Positions 16,901 to 27,895 are shown, counted from the stretch's first letter. The stretch is DNA of 64,000 bases from Eopsaltria australis (GCA_034509425.1 JAVTVJ010000012.1:9769001-9833000); one strand, 5' to 3'. Numbers and translations are program-made. The notes: generated by a model not told the origin, from the sequence alone.

Positions 16901-19465
16901 TCCTAGGGAGAATATATCTATAGAGGAATCTGCAGAAGGAACTGCAGAAGAAACTGGCAGAAGGATCACAGGATAGTTGTGTGCAGATTAAGGCCCCCAG
17001 AAGAACAGAGAAGCCCAAAAGGTAGCAGGCAGCTGACACACGAGCAGTAGAGCTGAGCTTGGCTAGACACTTGTGCTACTCTGGCAATACCAACTATTTC
17101 TGAAGACTATTTGATTATTCATTGTGCTCTGGCTGCTTTAAGATGCTCCGGAGTAAATCAAACCAAATAAAACTTTCTTCATAACTATCAAGTTAAAGCA
17201 TGAGCAAGCAGAGATTGAAGTAATTTTCATGCTCAAATGATGTATTTTTTGTATCTTTAATGTGATACTTTTTCATTAACCTTAATTACAAGTTCCCTTG
17301 GTTTATCATTTTTAGTTTAGGAGTAATCACAACATCGCTCTAAAGTCATCTGGAAAAAATTGTCTGGATTTTACTCTACATTATGAAATCCATTTTCAAG
17401 TAGTTTTGTCAGGGACTAATTCCCAGCATTGGTTGAAACAGCTTTTGCAGAAAATTAGCTCTTTATTAAATGCACATTTTTAAACAAAAATACTGATTTC
17501 TGGGGAAAATCTTGTTTTCTTTTAAATTAACTAATTAAATACTCAGAAACAGTCTCTTGGCCAAAAACTGAAAAGCCTCACTTTGGAAATACTCCCGTAT
17601 CTTCCTATGGGATCTGTAGCTGAAATGACTCATTGTCCCCTATTAGGAGTTGCTCTCTGTAAGGAGGCTGCAACTACAAGGAAGCACAGCAGGCAATCCC
17701 CATGACAGGAGACTGACAGACATAGCCACAAGCCAAACCTGAAACCTCGGCTACAGCTCCAAGGAACCAGCAGGATGACATTTTCTAGACTTTAGCTTTT
17801 GGAACTAAGGGAATAGCTGGAAATGGGGCTTCCTCTTGTATTCCAAGATTCTACACCTTTTCCTGCAGCATAAAATTTCCAAGAGAAATGGAATAAAAAT
17901 TATTATCAACTTGTCCTTCTCTTTGCTTCTTTGAAACTAGCATTATTCATACACTGGAACATGGGAACTGCACAAAGTTTGGATATTGTGGGAGTTTGGC
18001 ACTGGTAGTACTGGTCCCACTATCTTCCAGAACTGTCATCTGACAGCTAACTTAAATCATGTTATACCCAGTGTCTGCACATTTGTTTGCATATACCAAT
18101 TAGAATTTATATAACCCTAAACTATATTGTAAAGAAAGTTCATCCACAAAAGATCCATCAGCGCAGCTTAATAAACAGCCTTATCTTATATTAGGCTTCC
18201 ACTCTTTCCCATTCAACATATGGTTTCACTTTGAAAGAGCAGACTTGCAATAAACTGTATCATCAGTAGGCTGATAAATGCTGTAATTCATAACAGGACA
18301 TCTGTTTAAAGATTTCCCATGCCTAGTCAATGCTTAATTGCTTTCTAAAATACTAACTTTTGCTATATATTTAGGCAAGGAGTACTGTATATAGGAAAAG
18401 AAATTATGGTTCTAGCCCATCTCTCCAACAATTTTAGTTTTTCATTTATTTTACATGTACATGCTGGTGTATGAATACTTAACAGAGATGCTAACCTCAG
18501 GATCCTTTGCACTTAAGAGACAAATGGGATCTTTACCTCAATGGCTCTGGGTTTGCTGCTCTTGTGATGTGGCACATCAGAAGCTCTGAATGGTGTAATT
18601 TACATTTCAGAGTGCAAGTGTAGTGCGATCACCAGGTCCTACACTGGGTGCTGGAAGGTTCCTGAAAACCTTCTGGCCCGGATGAAGACTTGGGCCTGCC
18701 TTTATGATACATTTTGCTTGGACGTCAGACAAGATGCAGAGGTGACAGAGATCCTTGAGGTTTCTGAGGTTCCTTGTGACTTTTTCTCAGTCTTTTTGTG
18801 ACATCAACAGAATACATACAGTTTCCACTTGAACCATCAGTGCCTTTTGCCCAGGCAATGAAACAGGTCCCTGCAGTGAGATTATTTCTCTGTATGTGGT
18901 AATTGTGGATGTATCTACACAGCTCCCAAAAGAGACAAACCACACATATCTTCAAAATAACACAGTTAGTGTGGGTCTGTGCTCGGTGCTTCTTCTTATA
19001 GACATGAGTCTGCAAAGAAATGCTCCCAGGTATGAAGACTGAGCACGTTGTAGGGCTGGAGTCTGCCTAGTGATGTACTGCCATGACCTGTAAATATGGG
19101 AAAGGATTAAGGTTCTGTCAACATGCTGACGTGGGAAATTAATGACTAAGTCAATCATCCTGTTTAAAATGCAAACTTGTGCTCATCAGAAAAACATACA
19201 AAGGAGCCACTAGTAGTGCCTGGCGCCAGAAATTTCCAGGTTCTGCTCACACAGGGCAGCTGGCAAAGACAGATTCTGAAGATGAAACAGAGGCAAGGCA
19301 GGAGATGATGGGACTAGAAAACCAGGCACCTCTTCCCCAGGTGGTACAGGATTCTAAGTCTAGCAGAAATCATCAGCTCACCTCGGCATTTGATGCAAAC
19401 CTATGCAAGTCCTGGATCATTTGGCAAATGAAAGAGCCAAACCCTAATCACACTTTTAATCAATC

Positions 19466-19602
19466 TTATCACTTTATTAAATATAATAACACTAAGATAA
19501 TATAATAAAAATATATAATAAATATAATAATATATAATAAATATAATACAATATATAACAAATATAATAAACATATAACAAATATAATAACACTAAGATA
19601 AA
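19466..19602. repeat. AT-rich minisatellite
   Basis: A run of irregular units built from AATATAATAAATAT-like blocks occupies this interval. A longer motif (AACACTAAGATAA) is present at both ends, about 100 bases apart. The array is imperfect, so it is probably old or frequently rearranged. Confidence 0.6.
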
Positions 19603-19671
19603 TTTTGTAACACCCTCAGGTCAATAAGGTCACAATACAAATGCTGATCCTGAAGGTATATCCCAAAGCAA

Positions 19672-20430
19672 TTACATTTGGGGGTGTTCCAGCCTCTTGG
19701 GAAAGAAAAAATTCCCCATGCAATTGTCATTCTTGCACATTTTTTGGCATGGGACCATAGGGGCACTGAAAGGTTTTTTTCTTCTATGTCCCCAAATCAA
19801 AGCTTTACCAGCTAATAGTAGAGACATTTGGATATCTAGATATGATGGAATGGACAGTTTCTCCTTCAACTTCTGAACAAGTGAACAATATACCAAACTG
19901 GTATCAAGCTTTAGGCTGATGAACTGCTCCATAGGCTAGGGAAGGCAGGGTACCTGGAAAAACCTAGATCCACTGTAAAATTCTACAGCTTCAAAATCAG
20001 GCTGTAACTGAACAGACAAGCAGAAATTTGGTACAGACTGATGCCTGTTTATTAAGTGCTTCTCTGTTTTTCACTTTGCAGTGCATAATGAAAACCAGTC
20101 TCAAAAGACTACCAATAGAAGAGGCCTATGTATAAAGATCACATGAATGAATAGCTCATTGTGAATTCAGTAAATTTGAATCACTTTTTAAAGGTTTTTC
20201 CTTATTCTAGGATCTTCTGTTTGTTCCATTTGGCCATTTCTGACATGGATTTTGCTTTCTCATTCCATGTACCCACAGAGCTCTCCAAGTTTAGCCAGAG
20301 AATCAGGTGTCCAAGAAGTAGGATCAGTCTTGTCATAGTAATTTCTTGCAGCAACAATGTCTTCAGTTGGTCAACATTAAACTTTCTTACAGTTCTTTCC
20401 TGTTTAGTTGCAAACCTGTTTAACCTGTAA
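19672..20430 (-). other. Unassigned minus-strand protein-like remnants
   Basis: Reading leftward, the minus strand has fragments that look like decayed coding sequence. One at about 20.43-20.26 kb contains KFNVDQLKTLLLQE, followed in another frame by WTPDSLAKLGELCGYM and a stop. A second open frame of 86 codons at 19932-19672 contains SLVQKLKEKLSIPSYLDIQ. The pieces are in different frames. I do not recognise a family. The W-T-P-x-x-L-x-x-L-G phrase faintly recalls superhelical mesothelin/otoancorin-like repeats, but that is far too weak to name. A retroelement gene is equally possible. Confidence 0.2.
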
Positions 20431-21328
20431 TCAGTGCAAAGGTGCTGCTCGTAGAAGTGAGATACTTGAGTCTTATGCAGGCTGGCTCAATCAAAGTTTT
20501 TAGCAAGTAGCCCCAGTGAGACTAATGCCCACGTTCATGGACATACATTCTATGTGTTTTATGAAAGCCAGGCTATATGTATATTGCCTTTCAGAACTAA
20601 TATCATAGTTTTGGTAAGACTGCCAGAAAAAATGGGAGACAAACATTTTGGCCATTGAAATGTTGCAAGACAAACGTCCTCTCCAAACAACATATAAGGC
20701 ACAGATCCATTACAGAATTCCTAAACATTTCCCACACAAGCAAATAAGGAGTGAAAAATTGTATTTGCATTCCTTACATTTTTAATTTCCATGAGTTTAC
20801 ATAAAAAAAACAATTGCTTAAAATTTGGATCATGTTTCTTGAAACTTTTGCAAATCCATATGGGTGTTTTTGTGCTTTTTCTTTTTTGTAGTCTTGGATT
20901 ACAACATCAATTGTTCCCATGGTAATGTTCAACACCGTTGTCTAAACACAGTCTGGTATCGCCTCAAGTGTGTTTTGGCACAATGACTTCTTTTAAGTGA
21001 TGTAGGTTTGGGTTGTTTTGGTATGGTCTTGTCTTTCAGTATGTCAATACTTAAGCAAATGGCTGAGACTGCAGCTCATTACACACACTACATCATAAAC
21101 AATCATATTTCTCTTTTATTTTGTATTACCCAACTCTATGTTTACATCTGTTGTCTACAAGCACAGAGCCGGTGCCATCTTTCCTCTGTATGTGTGTGAT
21201 TAATTCAAAGGGCACTGACTCACCCCTGAAGCTCTTAGTATCTAATCTGACATTAACATGAAAAAAATAGCATTTTTTACTTAAACACCTGGCCAGGACA
21301 TACATATTTTGACTTTAATTCCTTTCAG

Positions 21329-21585
21329 CGTCAAACTTAAATACTGAAGTGCAGCTAATTAAAACCCTATTTGTCCTTCAAATGTCTTTCCTCCTCTTGT
21401 GTGTGGATAATGACATACTAGCTTCTCACTTCAGTGGCCAAACTAAACAAATGGAAAATAATTCTGGTTTGGGTAGAACGGAAAACATTTTAGTCAATCC
21501 AAAACAAAAGAGTTTATTTTTATTTCTTTTTATGCATCACCTGGAAAATCAACTTTTAAATGGAAATGTAACTTCACAACTATAG
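21329..21585 (+). pseudogene. CATSPERB: CATSPERB relic segment 1 (N-terminal extracellular part)
   Basis: After the acceptor TTAATTCCTTTCAG an open frame of about 85 codons begins SNLNTEVQLIKTLFVLQ. It includes VDNDILAS and NNSGLGRTENILV and ends GNVTSQL before TAG. Mammalian CATSPERB near its N terminus has, in the same order and spacing, C-S-N..., an [E/Q]-[I/L]-I-K-x-x-[L/F]-[F/V]-L strand, a [T/V]-[E/D]-N-[E/D]-I-x-(x)-S segment, a G-G-L turn and an N-[I/V]-T site. Identity is modest but the spacing is conserved. No preceding signal-peptide exon was recognised. Confidence 0.5.
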
Positions 21586-21879
21586 TTTTGTCCCAGTTTT
21601 GCAGCAACAACAGGCATAGTCCTTTTCTGTATTGTTTTCAGGTCTCCAGAAAACATTTCTTCTTAAGTGGCACATACCTTTGTTAATAATTACTATGTTC
21701 CTCAAGCATGTTTTTCAGAAAATCTATTATTTCCTACGAATACAGCTCCCTAGTCCGCTGGATTGTAAGGGGGGGGAAACCATTTAATTTTTCTCCTTGC
21801 GCCAAAGAGGAACTCCCTGGGGTTTTATTTATTATCTTCTGTTGAGGGAATTAATTTTATATCCAGCTGTCCTGCGCAT

Positions 21880-22260
21880 CCCGGCAGCTCCTGCTCAGAA
21901 CCAGCCTCGCCCGGGCCCGCCGCTGCGGAGCTGCCCCGGGCACGACTCCTCCGCCACCCGCTCTGTGAGGGGCGGGCAGCGAGGCCGCGGCCGCCGCGCT
22001 CGGCAGTGCCAGCCCGTGCCTCGGCCTGACCCCCACGATCTGCCTGCCCCCGGGTTAGTTAAGTACCAGCAGTCAGCGGCTCGCCCGGGCTGCGGGCCGT
22101 GCCTCTCTCCCCGCTGGTGCCGGTGCCCGGCCCCGGGTCCCCACACGCCGGCCGCAGGGAGACAAGATGGCGCCCGTCCCACGCCGGCGGCCGCGCTGTG
22201 CGCTCCTCGCCGCGGAAAATAAACCATCCGCTTGATCTCTCCTGCCACGCAGTGGCTGCT
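21880..22260. promoter_or_regulatory. Orphan CpG island / candidate promoter
   Basis: This is about 380 bases of very GC-rich, CpG-dense sequence inside AT-rich surroundings. It contains a GC box (GGGGCGGG near 21967) and a YY1-like initiator element AAGATGGCGCC at 22164-22174, similar to the one in the PPP4R3A promoter. CpG density of this degree normally marks an unmethylated promoter. No functional gene starts here, and by my assignment it lies in the intron between the first two CATSPERB relic segments. The 100-140 codon open frames across it on both strands are what GC-rich DNA gives by chance. Confidence 0.6.
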
Positions 22261-22842
22261 GTGCGGAACTGTCGGAAAACCGTGTGTCAGGCCTCGGTAA
22301 ATGGGGAGGTTGAGGGCAGATTTAATTCCCCCGCCCTGCTGTGGTCAGTTCAAAGTACAAATTCCCCCGCTTCCTCAGCTCCAGCTGCATCCAGGCTCGC
22401 ACATCAACACACTCCGGAGCCAGGTCACAGGTAGTTCCCAAGCTCCTCGGTTGTTCTTTTCTTTTAGAGGGGAAATAAACGCTAGGAACGATGAGTTTGA
22501 TTTATTTCTAACACCGTTATTATCTGTTAAACTATCACGGGATCAGAGCCACACTGGAAGGCAGGAGCGGCTGGTGCAGGTCTGAGGCGGCAGGACAGGG
22601 GTGGCTCACAAAACACCGCACGCATCAGAGTTGCTAAACCCTCCTCCGCTCCTTCAGGGGCCCTGTCCCCCCTCGCAGGGGTGCCGGGCAGCACTGGGCT
22701 CTGTGGGCTTAGCAAACTGCTTGTCAGTTCACTCTTAAATGGGGAATGGCGATGCATGGTACCGGCACCGCTCCAGGGACTGGCAAAGTTGAAAGCAGAA
22801 ACAATGGCTATTAGGGAGTTGTCGACCAACAAAAGCAATTCC

Positions 22843-22856
22843 TCTAGGTAAGTAAG
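22843..22856 (+). other. Strong unassigned 5' splice site
   Basis: The sequence TCTAG|GTAAGTAAGT matches the U1 consensus strongly and lies about 600 bases downstream of the orphan CpG island. It could end the first exon of a noncoding transcript from that island. The open frame before it does not resemble CATSPERB convincingly. Confidence 0.3.
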
Positions 22857-23020
22857 TAGCCCTATATCCTCTTATAGATGATTCAAAGGCAATTAGGCCT
22901 TCTTAAATTGATTTGGCAATTTCAGCACATGTTGCTGCCTTCAGTCAGGTGAGAGAACTTGCTGCTTCCCTCGTTGCAGAGGGTATGAATAAGGAGTCTC
23001 TTTTCATTTGTAATTCACAG

Positions 23021-23200
23021 AACTGGATTTATGGTGTCCACAGAGTCTTTGGTAAGGAGCCATCTGATACATTTATGTGATGAGCTGGAAACACCCACAT
23101 TTAATCACTATTCTGACCTACCCCAGAACAGGCATCAATTGGGAAATATTTCTCTTTACCAGCCCACCTTATTTTACCTAAAGAAGATACATAGAGAGAC
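23021..23200 (+). pseudogene. CATSPERB: CATSPERB relic segment 2
   Basis: This opens after the acceptor TTTGTAATTCACAG. In one frame it reads VSTESLVRSHLIHL, later HQLGNISLYQP and FYLKK. The mammalian protein has [V]-E-E-W-L-V-R-I-T-L-H-H, then after almost the same number of residues L-G-D...S-x-L-Y-P and V-D-L-K. The distance between L-V-R and L-G is 27 residues here and 28 in the mammalian protein as I recall it. Conservation is thin, so the call leans on position and spacing. Confidence 0.45.
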
Positions 23201-24109
23201 TACATTAGGCTAGTTCACATTTACCCCAATGTCCAGGAAGGCTTTTAAGCCAATGTCTTGCTTTCCATTCCATTTCTAATACGACTTGGCAGAATGAATT
23301 CCTGATCTTCCTTGAAAAGGAATTCTCTCCATTTAAGGTCACAAAATGTACAGTCAGGATGGTATTAATTTTAATTTATATGTCCAAGAAAAGTACAGTT
23401 TAAAAATATGGCTTAGTTATGCCATTTTGTTTGCTGAAAAAAAATTATTTTCCATGCTACTTGAAAAGGAAGACTGATGGCCCTGTGCTTCCAACAATTC
23501 ACATACACATGTGCAAAACAGATGGTTTCTGGGTTGGCTCACTGACTTCTCCATCTTTCTAACATCCAGATTGACAAGAGAGACGCTTCCAATCATTTTT
23601 ATCCTTGAAATAAACATTTAGAACCTGTTGAGACCTTCTTTTCAGGCATTACTCCCTAAAGATCATATTCTGTATTACTGAGGAGTCTCATTTATTGTCC
23701 ATTGAAGCCAATGGCAAATTTTCCCTTGTCTGACGCAGTGGGCACAGATGAGGGCCAGGCAGGGAGCAGGCCTCTGTTCTGCCAAGTTTCAGCTAAAGAC
23801 ATGCAATAAAGGGGCAAAACCTCTCCCACAGAACTCAGAATCTAAGAGAAGAGGTAATTGTAATCTGCCATTTCCTAATGTTCCCAACAAACAGTTTGAG
23901 GGTTCATAAATTTCAAAGACTTCACTGCAAAAAGAAATTCTTTCCATTTTAACACAGAATTATAGAATGGTTTGAACATAACTGGGCTGATGAAGTTCAC
24001 CTAGGACATTCTGAAAGTTTCCTCTCCCCCATTTAATGATGATTCCAGCATTAGCTGAGTAACACGTATTAGCACTAGAATGAACTTTTTAAAAATTCCT
24101 TTTTAAATG

Positions 24110-24180
24110 GATGCACTAAGCCAAGCACTTCCCATGTTGCCTCTGCTAATTCTGGAGCTAAGTGTATTTGAAGAGAAATG
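24110..24180 (+). pseudogene. CATSPERB: CATSPERB relic segment 3 (tentative)
   Basis: The frame reads ALPMLPLLILELSVFEEK, compared with mammalian ...L-T-N-H-F-L-V-I-L-T-S-L-G-L-F-V-S-E-D-L. The pattern L-[L/V]-I-L-x-L-x-[V/L]-F-x-E agrees, allowing two single-residue gaps. No strong acceptor is visible at the left edge. A hydrophobic strand of this kind can match by chance; it is included because it falls in the right order between neighbouring relics. Confidence 0.3.
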
Positions 24181-24326
24181 TATCTCCTTAACCTTTGTTT
24201 TCTCAATTGGCTGAGTCTACAGTGATCCTGTGTTCCATGTTTGCAAAATGAGCTTTGCTGCTAGAGTTTTACTACAGGGTCAAGAATGATGAAAAAGTAT
24301 GCTGAGAGAAAGCCAAATCCTTCTTA

Positions 24327-24367
24327 AAACACAGATGTCTTAAATTTTCCAGATGTCATCTGTGTTT
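24327..24367. repeat. Perfect 11-bp inverted repeat
   Basis: AAACACAGATG (24327-24337) and its exact reverse complement (24357-24367) are separated by 19 bases, so the region could form a small hairpin. It is too short and isolated to name as an RNA gene. Confidence 0.5.
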
Positions 24368-24619
24368 AGCGAATAGGATGAGGGGTTGGATGCTGATGGA
24401 TTGACTGTGAGTGATCAACCTTTCACTGTTAGACCACCAGTCCTAAGGAAGCACAGAACAGTGAGAATTACCAATTACAGGTTGGTATTTGATTTTATGA
24501 AATATGTTTGCTGGCCATGATCCATTTCAAAGTAAGCAAATTTGCATTTCTTAAAAACCTACAGCAATATAAGAATTCATTACCACAAATATAAAGTTAG
24601 ACAAACTCTTTTCTTTCAG

Positions 24620-24685
24620 CATCAGATCCTTTAGATTAGGTTTGGGGGAGAAGTATGTATAATTCTGAAGCTGCACTTCTGCTGC
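24620..24685 (+). pseudogene. CATSPERB: CATSPERB relic segment 4 with in-frame stop
   Basis: After the acceptor TTTTCTTTCAG, one frame reads SDPLD, a stop (TAG), then VWGRSMYNSEA. Mammalian CATSPERB has V-D-Y-V-K-G-K-L-W-Y-N-E-R here. D-x-V-x-G-[K/R]-x-[W/M]-Y-N agrees without a gap, and the tyrosine codon is replaced by TAG near 24637. The downstream part of the exon has drifted beyond recognition. Confidence 0.45.
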
Positions 24686-26860
24686 TAAGCAGTTCAGGCC
24701 TTGGGAATGCAAAGAGAGCACCCAGTAGTAGCAAGAAATTTAGAAAATAAAAAGTCAGCCAGAAATATTTTATGGAAACTTGTGGAGATTAGACCTGGGG
24801 ACACTACTGACCTTTAGATTTCTATTTACAGTAAGTATTTGGAAAGCTCTCACAGCTTCCTTGAGACTAAGAAATTGATTTGGCAATATGAACTGTGCTA
24901 TGACCTTCTTTATACTTCCCGGTGATTGCTGGGTTTTTTTTCATTATTAACTTTCTGGTGAGAACTAAACTTAGAAGATTATTTTAATAATAAGTAGTGA
25001 TTTCTTTAATTTGAATTAAAATTCTCTTTAATATAAAAGTTTCCTTTTTTTTATTTTTTCTCTTCAAATACTCTTTTCTGCTGTTTTAAGTGGCAATTTT
25101 CCTTACTAAGTACAACTTTCCACTGCTTATTTTAGTTGTCATTTTTTACTGGCTTATCATTGCTTTCACAACACTCTGTTTGGCAAGCATTGTTCTCCTA
25201 TACTGATAATATACTGGTATCATAGTGACAACATGATCTTATTTTTGAGAGAGTGAGCCAACAGTTTCTGTAATACATAAAAACCTTTTTACAGACCATT
25301 GTGCTTTGGGTCAGTGTTGAATATCAGAAACTGAAATTCTGAGATCAAAAGTGTTTTCCTGGCTGTGTCGGAGGCATTTTTAGGTGAATTAGGGTCAATA
25401 GTTTTCACCACGGTATCTCGTGTTCACCATCAGACTGAGCCTGTCTGCTTCTCAGGCACATTGGAACTCAGCTTGCTGACGTTTTTAAAATACTTTAACG
25501 TATTTGCAAATGTTACTTGCAATTACTATTAACTTTATGAGCTGAAGTTGTTCTAATATGTATGTATAGTGAGAATTGTAGAAGACTTACTGCTGTTGTG
25601 ACTTTTGCAGTTCTGTTGACTTAAGGGGATGTTCTGATGTTTTATAAGTACCTATTTTTGTATGTATGTATACATATACATTTATATGCACAGGGCATAT
25701 ATTGGCTATGCAAGGCAGTAGTGTCACTACTGGTTTTATTCCTTCGGTTTCTGCTTCTACCTGTTGAACTTCCTCATTTTGCACTTTTTTCTTGGAGGTT
25801 TGCCACAGATGACCAATTATTTCCTGATTTTATTACCCTGTATTTGAAGCTCTTTCCTTTGCAGCTTGGGAGGGCAGAGGAGAAATTTAGGAATGCTGAT
25901 AGCATCACCTTTGAATAAGGCTTTGCTGTGGGTTTGTGTTTGGCCAGCTGGTAGAACTGCAGTCATGTCAGCAGTGTATTGCTGCACTGCTGTTTATGGC
26001 ACAGTAACCTGCTTCTCCACACTTGGCTCCCTGCTCTGTAAGAAGGAGAAAATGCTAAGCATTCAGAGCTGACTGCTGCTGTGATCTTTACTCACTGTCT
26101 GTAGAAGGATAAATATGGATACTTCTAGAAGAAATTGCATCTTTAAAAATAGGAGTGTTAGTTATTTTCTTTAGATTTTGTTCTTTGATGCATCTGGCCT
26201 GGGGTATACAAAACCTGCCGTACGTTCCTCAGAGGGAATAAGGTACCTCGTGCCAATTAACAGTATGAACAGATGATTGCAAGCAGATGTGTGAGGGTTG
26301 CTTCAGACGCTGCTGACCCCTCCATTCAGCTGTCTGTGAGCACACATCTTTGTGTGCAAGGTGAAATGAGATGTGTTAACTCTCCATGAGGAGAGATTGG
26401 CAGCAGGCAGCTCTGGTTGTCAACGTTTTCAAACTGCTGCTGCAGTTGACAGAGTCAACAGCCTTTACTCTCAGGGGGATCTGGGTATCAGGGAGGTATT
26501 ACCAGTAGCAAATTTAAAATGTAATGTATTTTTTTCTATGCTAGTAACCTTAATGTATATTAAAGCTCATTTGATTATTTTTTTGATTTTGGTGATGACC
26601 ACATGTCATTTTAAAAGTAGGTTTTCTTAAGCATATAATAATGGATTTCCTTTTATATGCAAGTCTCTCAAAATTAGAGACAATTACAAGAGAAATTACA
26701 TGTTTAAATAAGGCTGCATCCACTCTTATTCCTTCATTCCTGATACAGTATTTTGAAGTTCAGTGCTAGAATAAGAAATCTGATGATAGCTAATTGAAGG
26801 TGAGGTGAATAGTGGCAGGTGGCAGCTGTTTATTTCAAAGAGGTGAGTTGCAGAATAGAA

Positions 26861-26900
26861 ACAAGTATGTAGTGGGAATCCAACAAGTATGTAGTGGGAA
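26861..26900. repeat. Two-copy tandem duplication, 22-bp period
   Basis: ACAAGTATGTAGTGGGAA occurs at 26861-26878 and again, identically, at 26883-26900. This is a small recent duplication in the CATSPERB relic's intron. Confidence 0.75.
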
Positions 26901-27194
26901 GCTAAAAGCTGCAACTTCCAGACAAATGGATATACTGAATATGTGTTGCCCAGAAAAGAATGAGTACACATTTTAGGGTAGGCCAAACAACTTTGAATTG
27001 TAACCCTGGAGCTTAGTTGCAGCTACTTGAATTTGTCTGGGATGTTACCAGTAAATATTCTTATAAGAATGCAAAGAGATATTTTTAAACAGAATGAACA
27101 AAGCTTTGATCTTCTGTATAATCAGAATAATTAGATCTCCAGTGGGGGGGTGGTGCTGCTGCTGCTGCTGTTTGTTTATGTTCAGACATTTCAG

Positions 27195-27290
27195 TTTCCT
27201 GACTGGGAGAATAATTCATGTGCTATTTCCTTGGAGGTCTTTCAGGGTGCTGACTAGATTCCATCGTTTTTTGCCTTGAGAAGCTTTTAA
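27195..27290 (+). pseudogene. CATSPERB: CATSPERB relic segment 5 with in-frame stop
   Basis: After the acceptor CAGACATTTCAG the frame reads FPDWENNSCAISLEVFQGAD, then a TAG at 27255-27257, then IPSFFAL. Mammalian CATSPERB has F-L-E-W-V-P-C-L-P-H-I-F-K-G followed by three residues and F-P-T-V-L-T-F. The elements F-x-[E/D]-W, C, [I/V]-F-[K/Q]-G and the P-[T/S]-[V/F]-[L/F] strand appear in order, and the last two have identical spacing. The stop falls at a residue that is hydrophobic in the mammalian protein. Confidence 0.6.
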
Positions 27291-27427
27291 GTGATCTAGC
27301 TATACCCAAATACAATTAACCATTCGTTTTGCCTGTTATTGTATTTGTCTGAAAGTTAACTTGCATGATTTATAGATTTAGTTTTATGTCAAAGAGATTT
27401 AATCACTACTGATTTTATTTTTCATAG

Positions 27428-27562
27428 AATGCTCGGCTCGCTGTGCAGCGCCGCCTAGTGCACAGACCCGCTGCTGCAGCCAGGGACGGCTGCGGCACTC
27501 GGCATGGCTGGGAAGGATGAGGAGCCTTTCCCGGACAGCTCATGGCAAACGACGTTACTCAG
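27428..27562 (+). other. GC-rich exon-like patch of unknown origin
   Basis: A 135-base GC- and CpG-rich island sits abruptly in AT-rich sequence. On the left is an acceptor-like TTTATTTTTCATAG and on the right a possible donor CAG|gtcttg. It contains one ATG at about 27504 opening a 21-codon frame (MAGKDEEPFPDSSW...). It lies between two CATSPERB relic exons and matches no CATSPERB sequence I know. Possibilities are an exon of a noncoding transcript, a GC-rich mobile-element fragment, or a small promoter. Confidence 0.35.
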
Positions 27563-27752
27563 GTCTTGAAAAAAAGAAGCTTTTTTATTTCCAGCTTTCC
27601 TTCTCCAACACACGTGTAATATTTGCCTTCTCCTTACTTAAATTCATTCCTGGCTTAAGTATAGTCTAATCTTACTTTCTTGTTAGTCTGTGTAATAGCT
27701 GCAGGGCTGTTATACTTCTACCTATTGATGCTTAATGTGTTATTTTTCTTAG

Positions 27753-27895
27753 CACAAGTCCGTGGTTGCTTTTTGCAATATAGGAGGCCACAAACTGGAC
27801 CCCTGCATTTCCAAGGTTTGTATTTCTATACACCGAATTTTTGCCACATGGAATGCTTTTTCACATAGTAATTTCTCTCTGTTTATGGAAATGAG
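27753..27895 (+). pseudogene. CATSPERB: CATSPERB relic exon 6: splice sites kept, stop and frameshift inside
   Basis: The flanks are TTATTTTTCTTAG and gtatgt. In one frame, after an in-frame TAG at 27781-27783, the sequence gives FPRFVFLYTEFLPHGMLFH. Mammalian CATSPERB has F-P-I-F-R-F-(6)-P-x-G-M-V-F-H with exactly the same spacing. After a frameshift near 27868 the last codons read FLSVYGNE, against F-L-Y-A-Y-G-N-Q, directly at the donor. Joined to the next exon this gives YGNE|VCLSSDGG against mammalian Y-G-N-Q-I-W-L-S-V-D-G-G. This is one of the clearest exons of the relic. Confidence 0.85.

Larger units (their letters stand above)
4391..21328. other. Intergenic region between TC2N and the CATSPERB relic
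   Basis: There are about 17 kb with no convincing exon. All open frames are short (at most about 110 codons), on both strands, and without recognisable domains. Visible items are an imperfect 22-base-period duplication at 6189-6225 (unit TTTATTCATTGTGGC), the A17-G7 tract at 13944-13967, the AT-rich minisatellite at about 19.47-19.60 kb and the minus-strand remnants at 19.67-20.43 kb. The signal-peptide exon of CATSPERB should lie here if it survives, but I could not find it. Confidence 0.6.

Noticed and set aside
21797..22248. Open frames of 117-141 codons on both strands at the 22 kb CpG island
   Set aside because: They have the same composition artefact; the frames on the two strands overlap completely and neither has splice or homology support.
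22741..22848. An open frame ending at a strong donor, considered as a CATSPERB exon
   Set aside because: Its phase would join segment 2, but the residues do not resemble the expected part of CATSPERB, which segment 1 already covers. It fits better as part of a noncoding transcript.
23460..23560. A P-C-A-x-N match to CATSPERB's C-P-C-A-N-D region
   Set aside because: Only four residues agree, the reading frame breaks nearby and no acceptor is visible; this is compatible with chance.
23955..24010. A CR1-like phrase (CAGAATTATAGAATGGTTTG)
   Set aside because: It resembles the start of an antisense CR1 end, but the match fades after about 20 bases, so no element is claimed.
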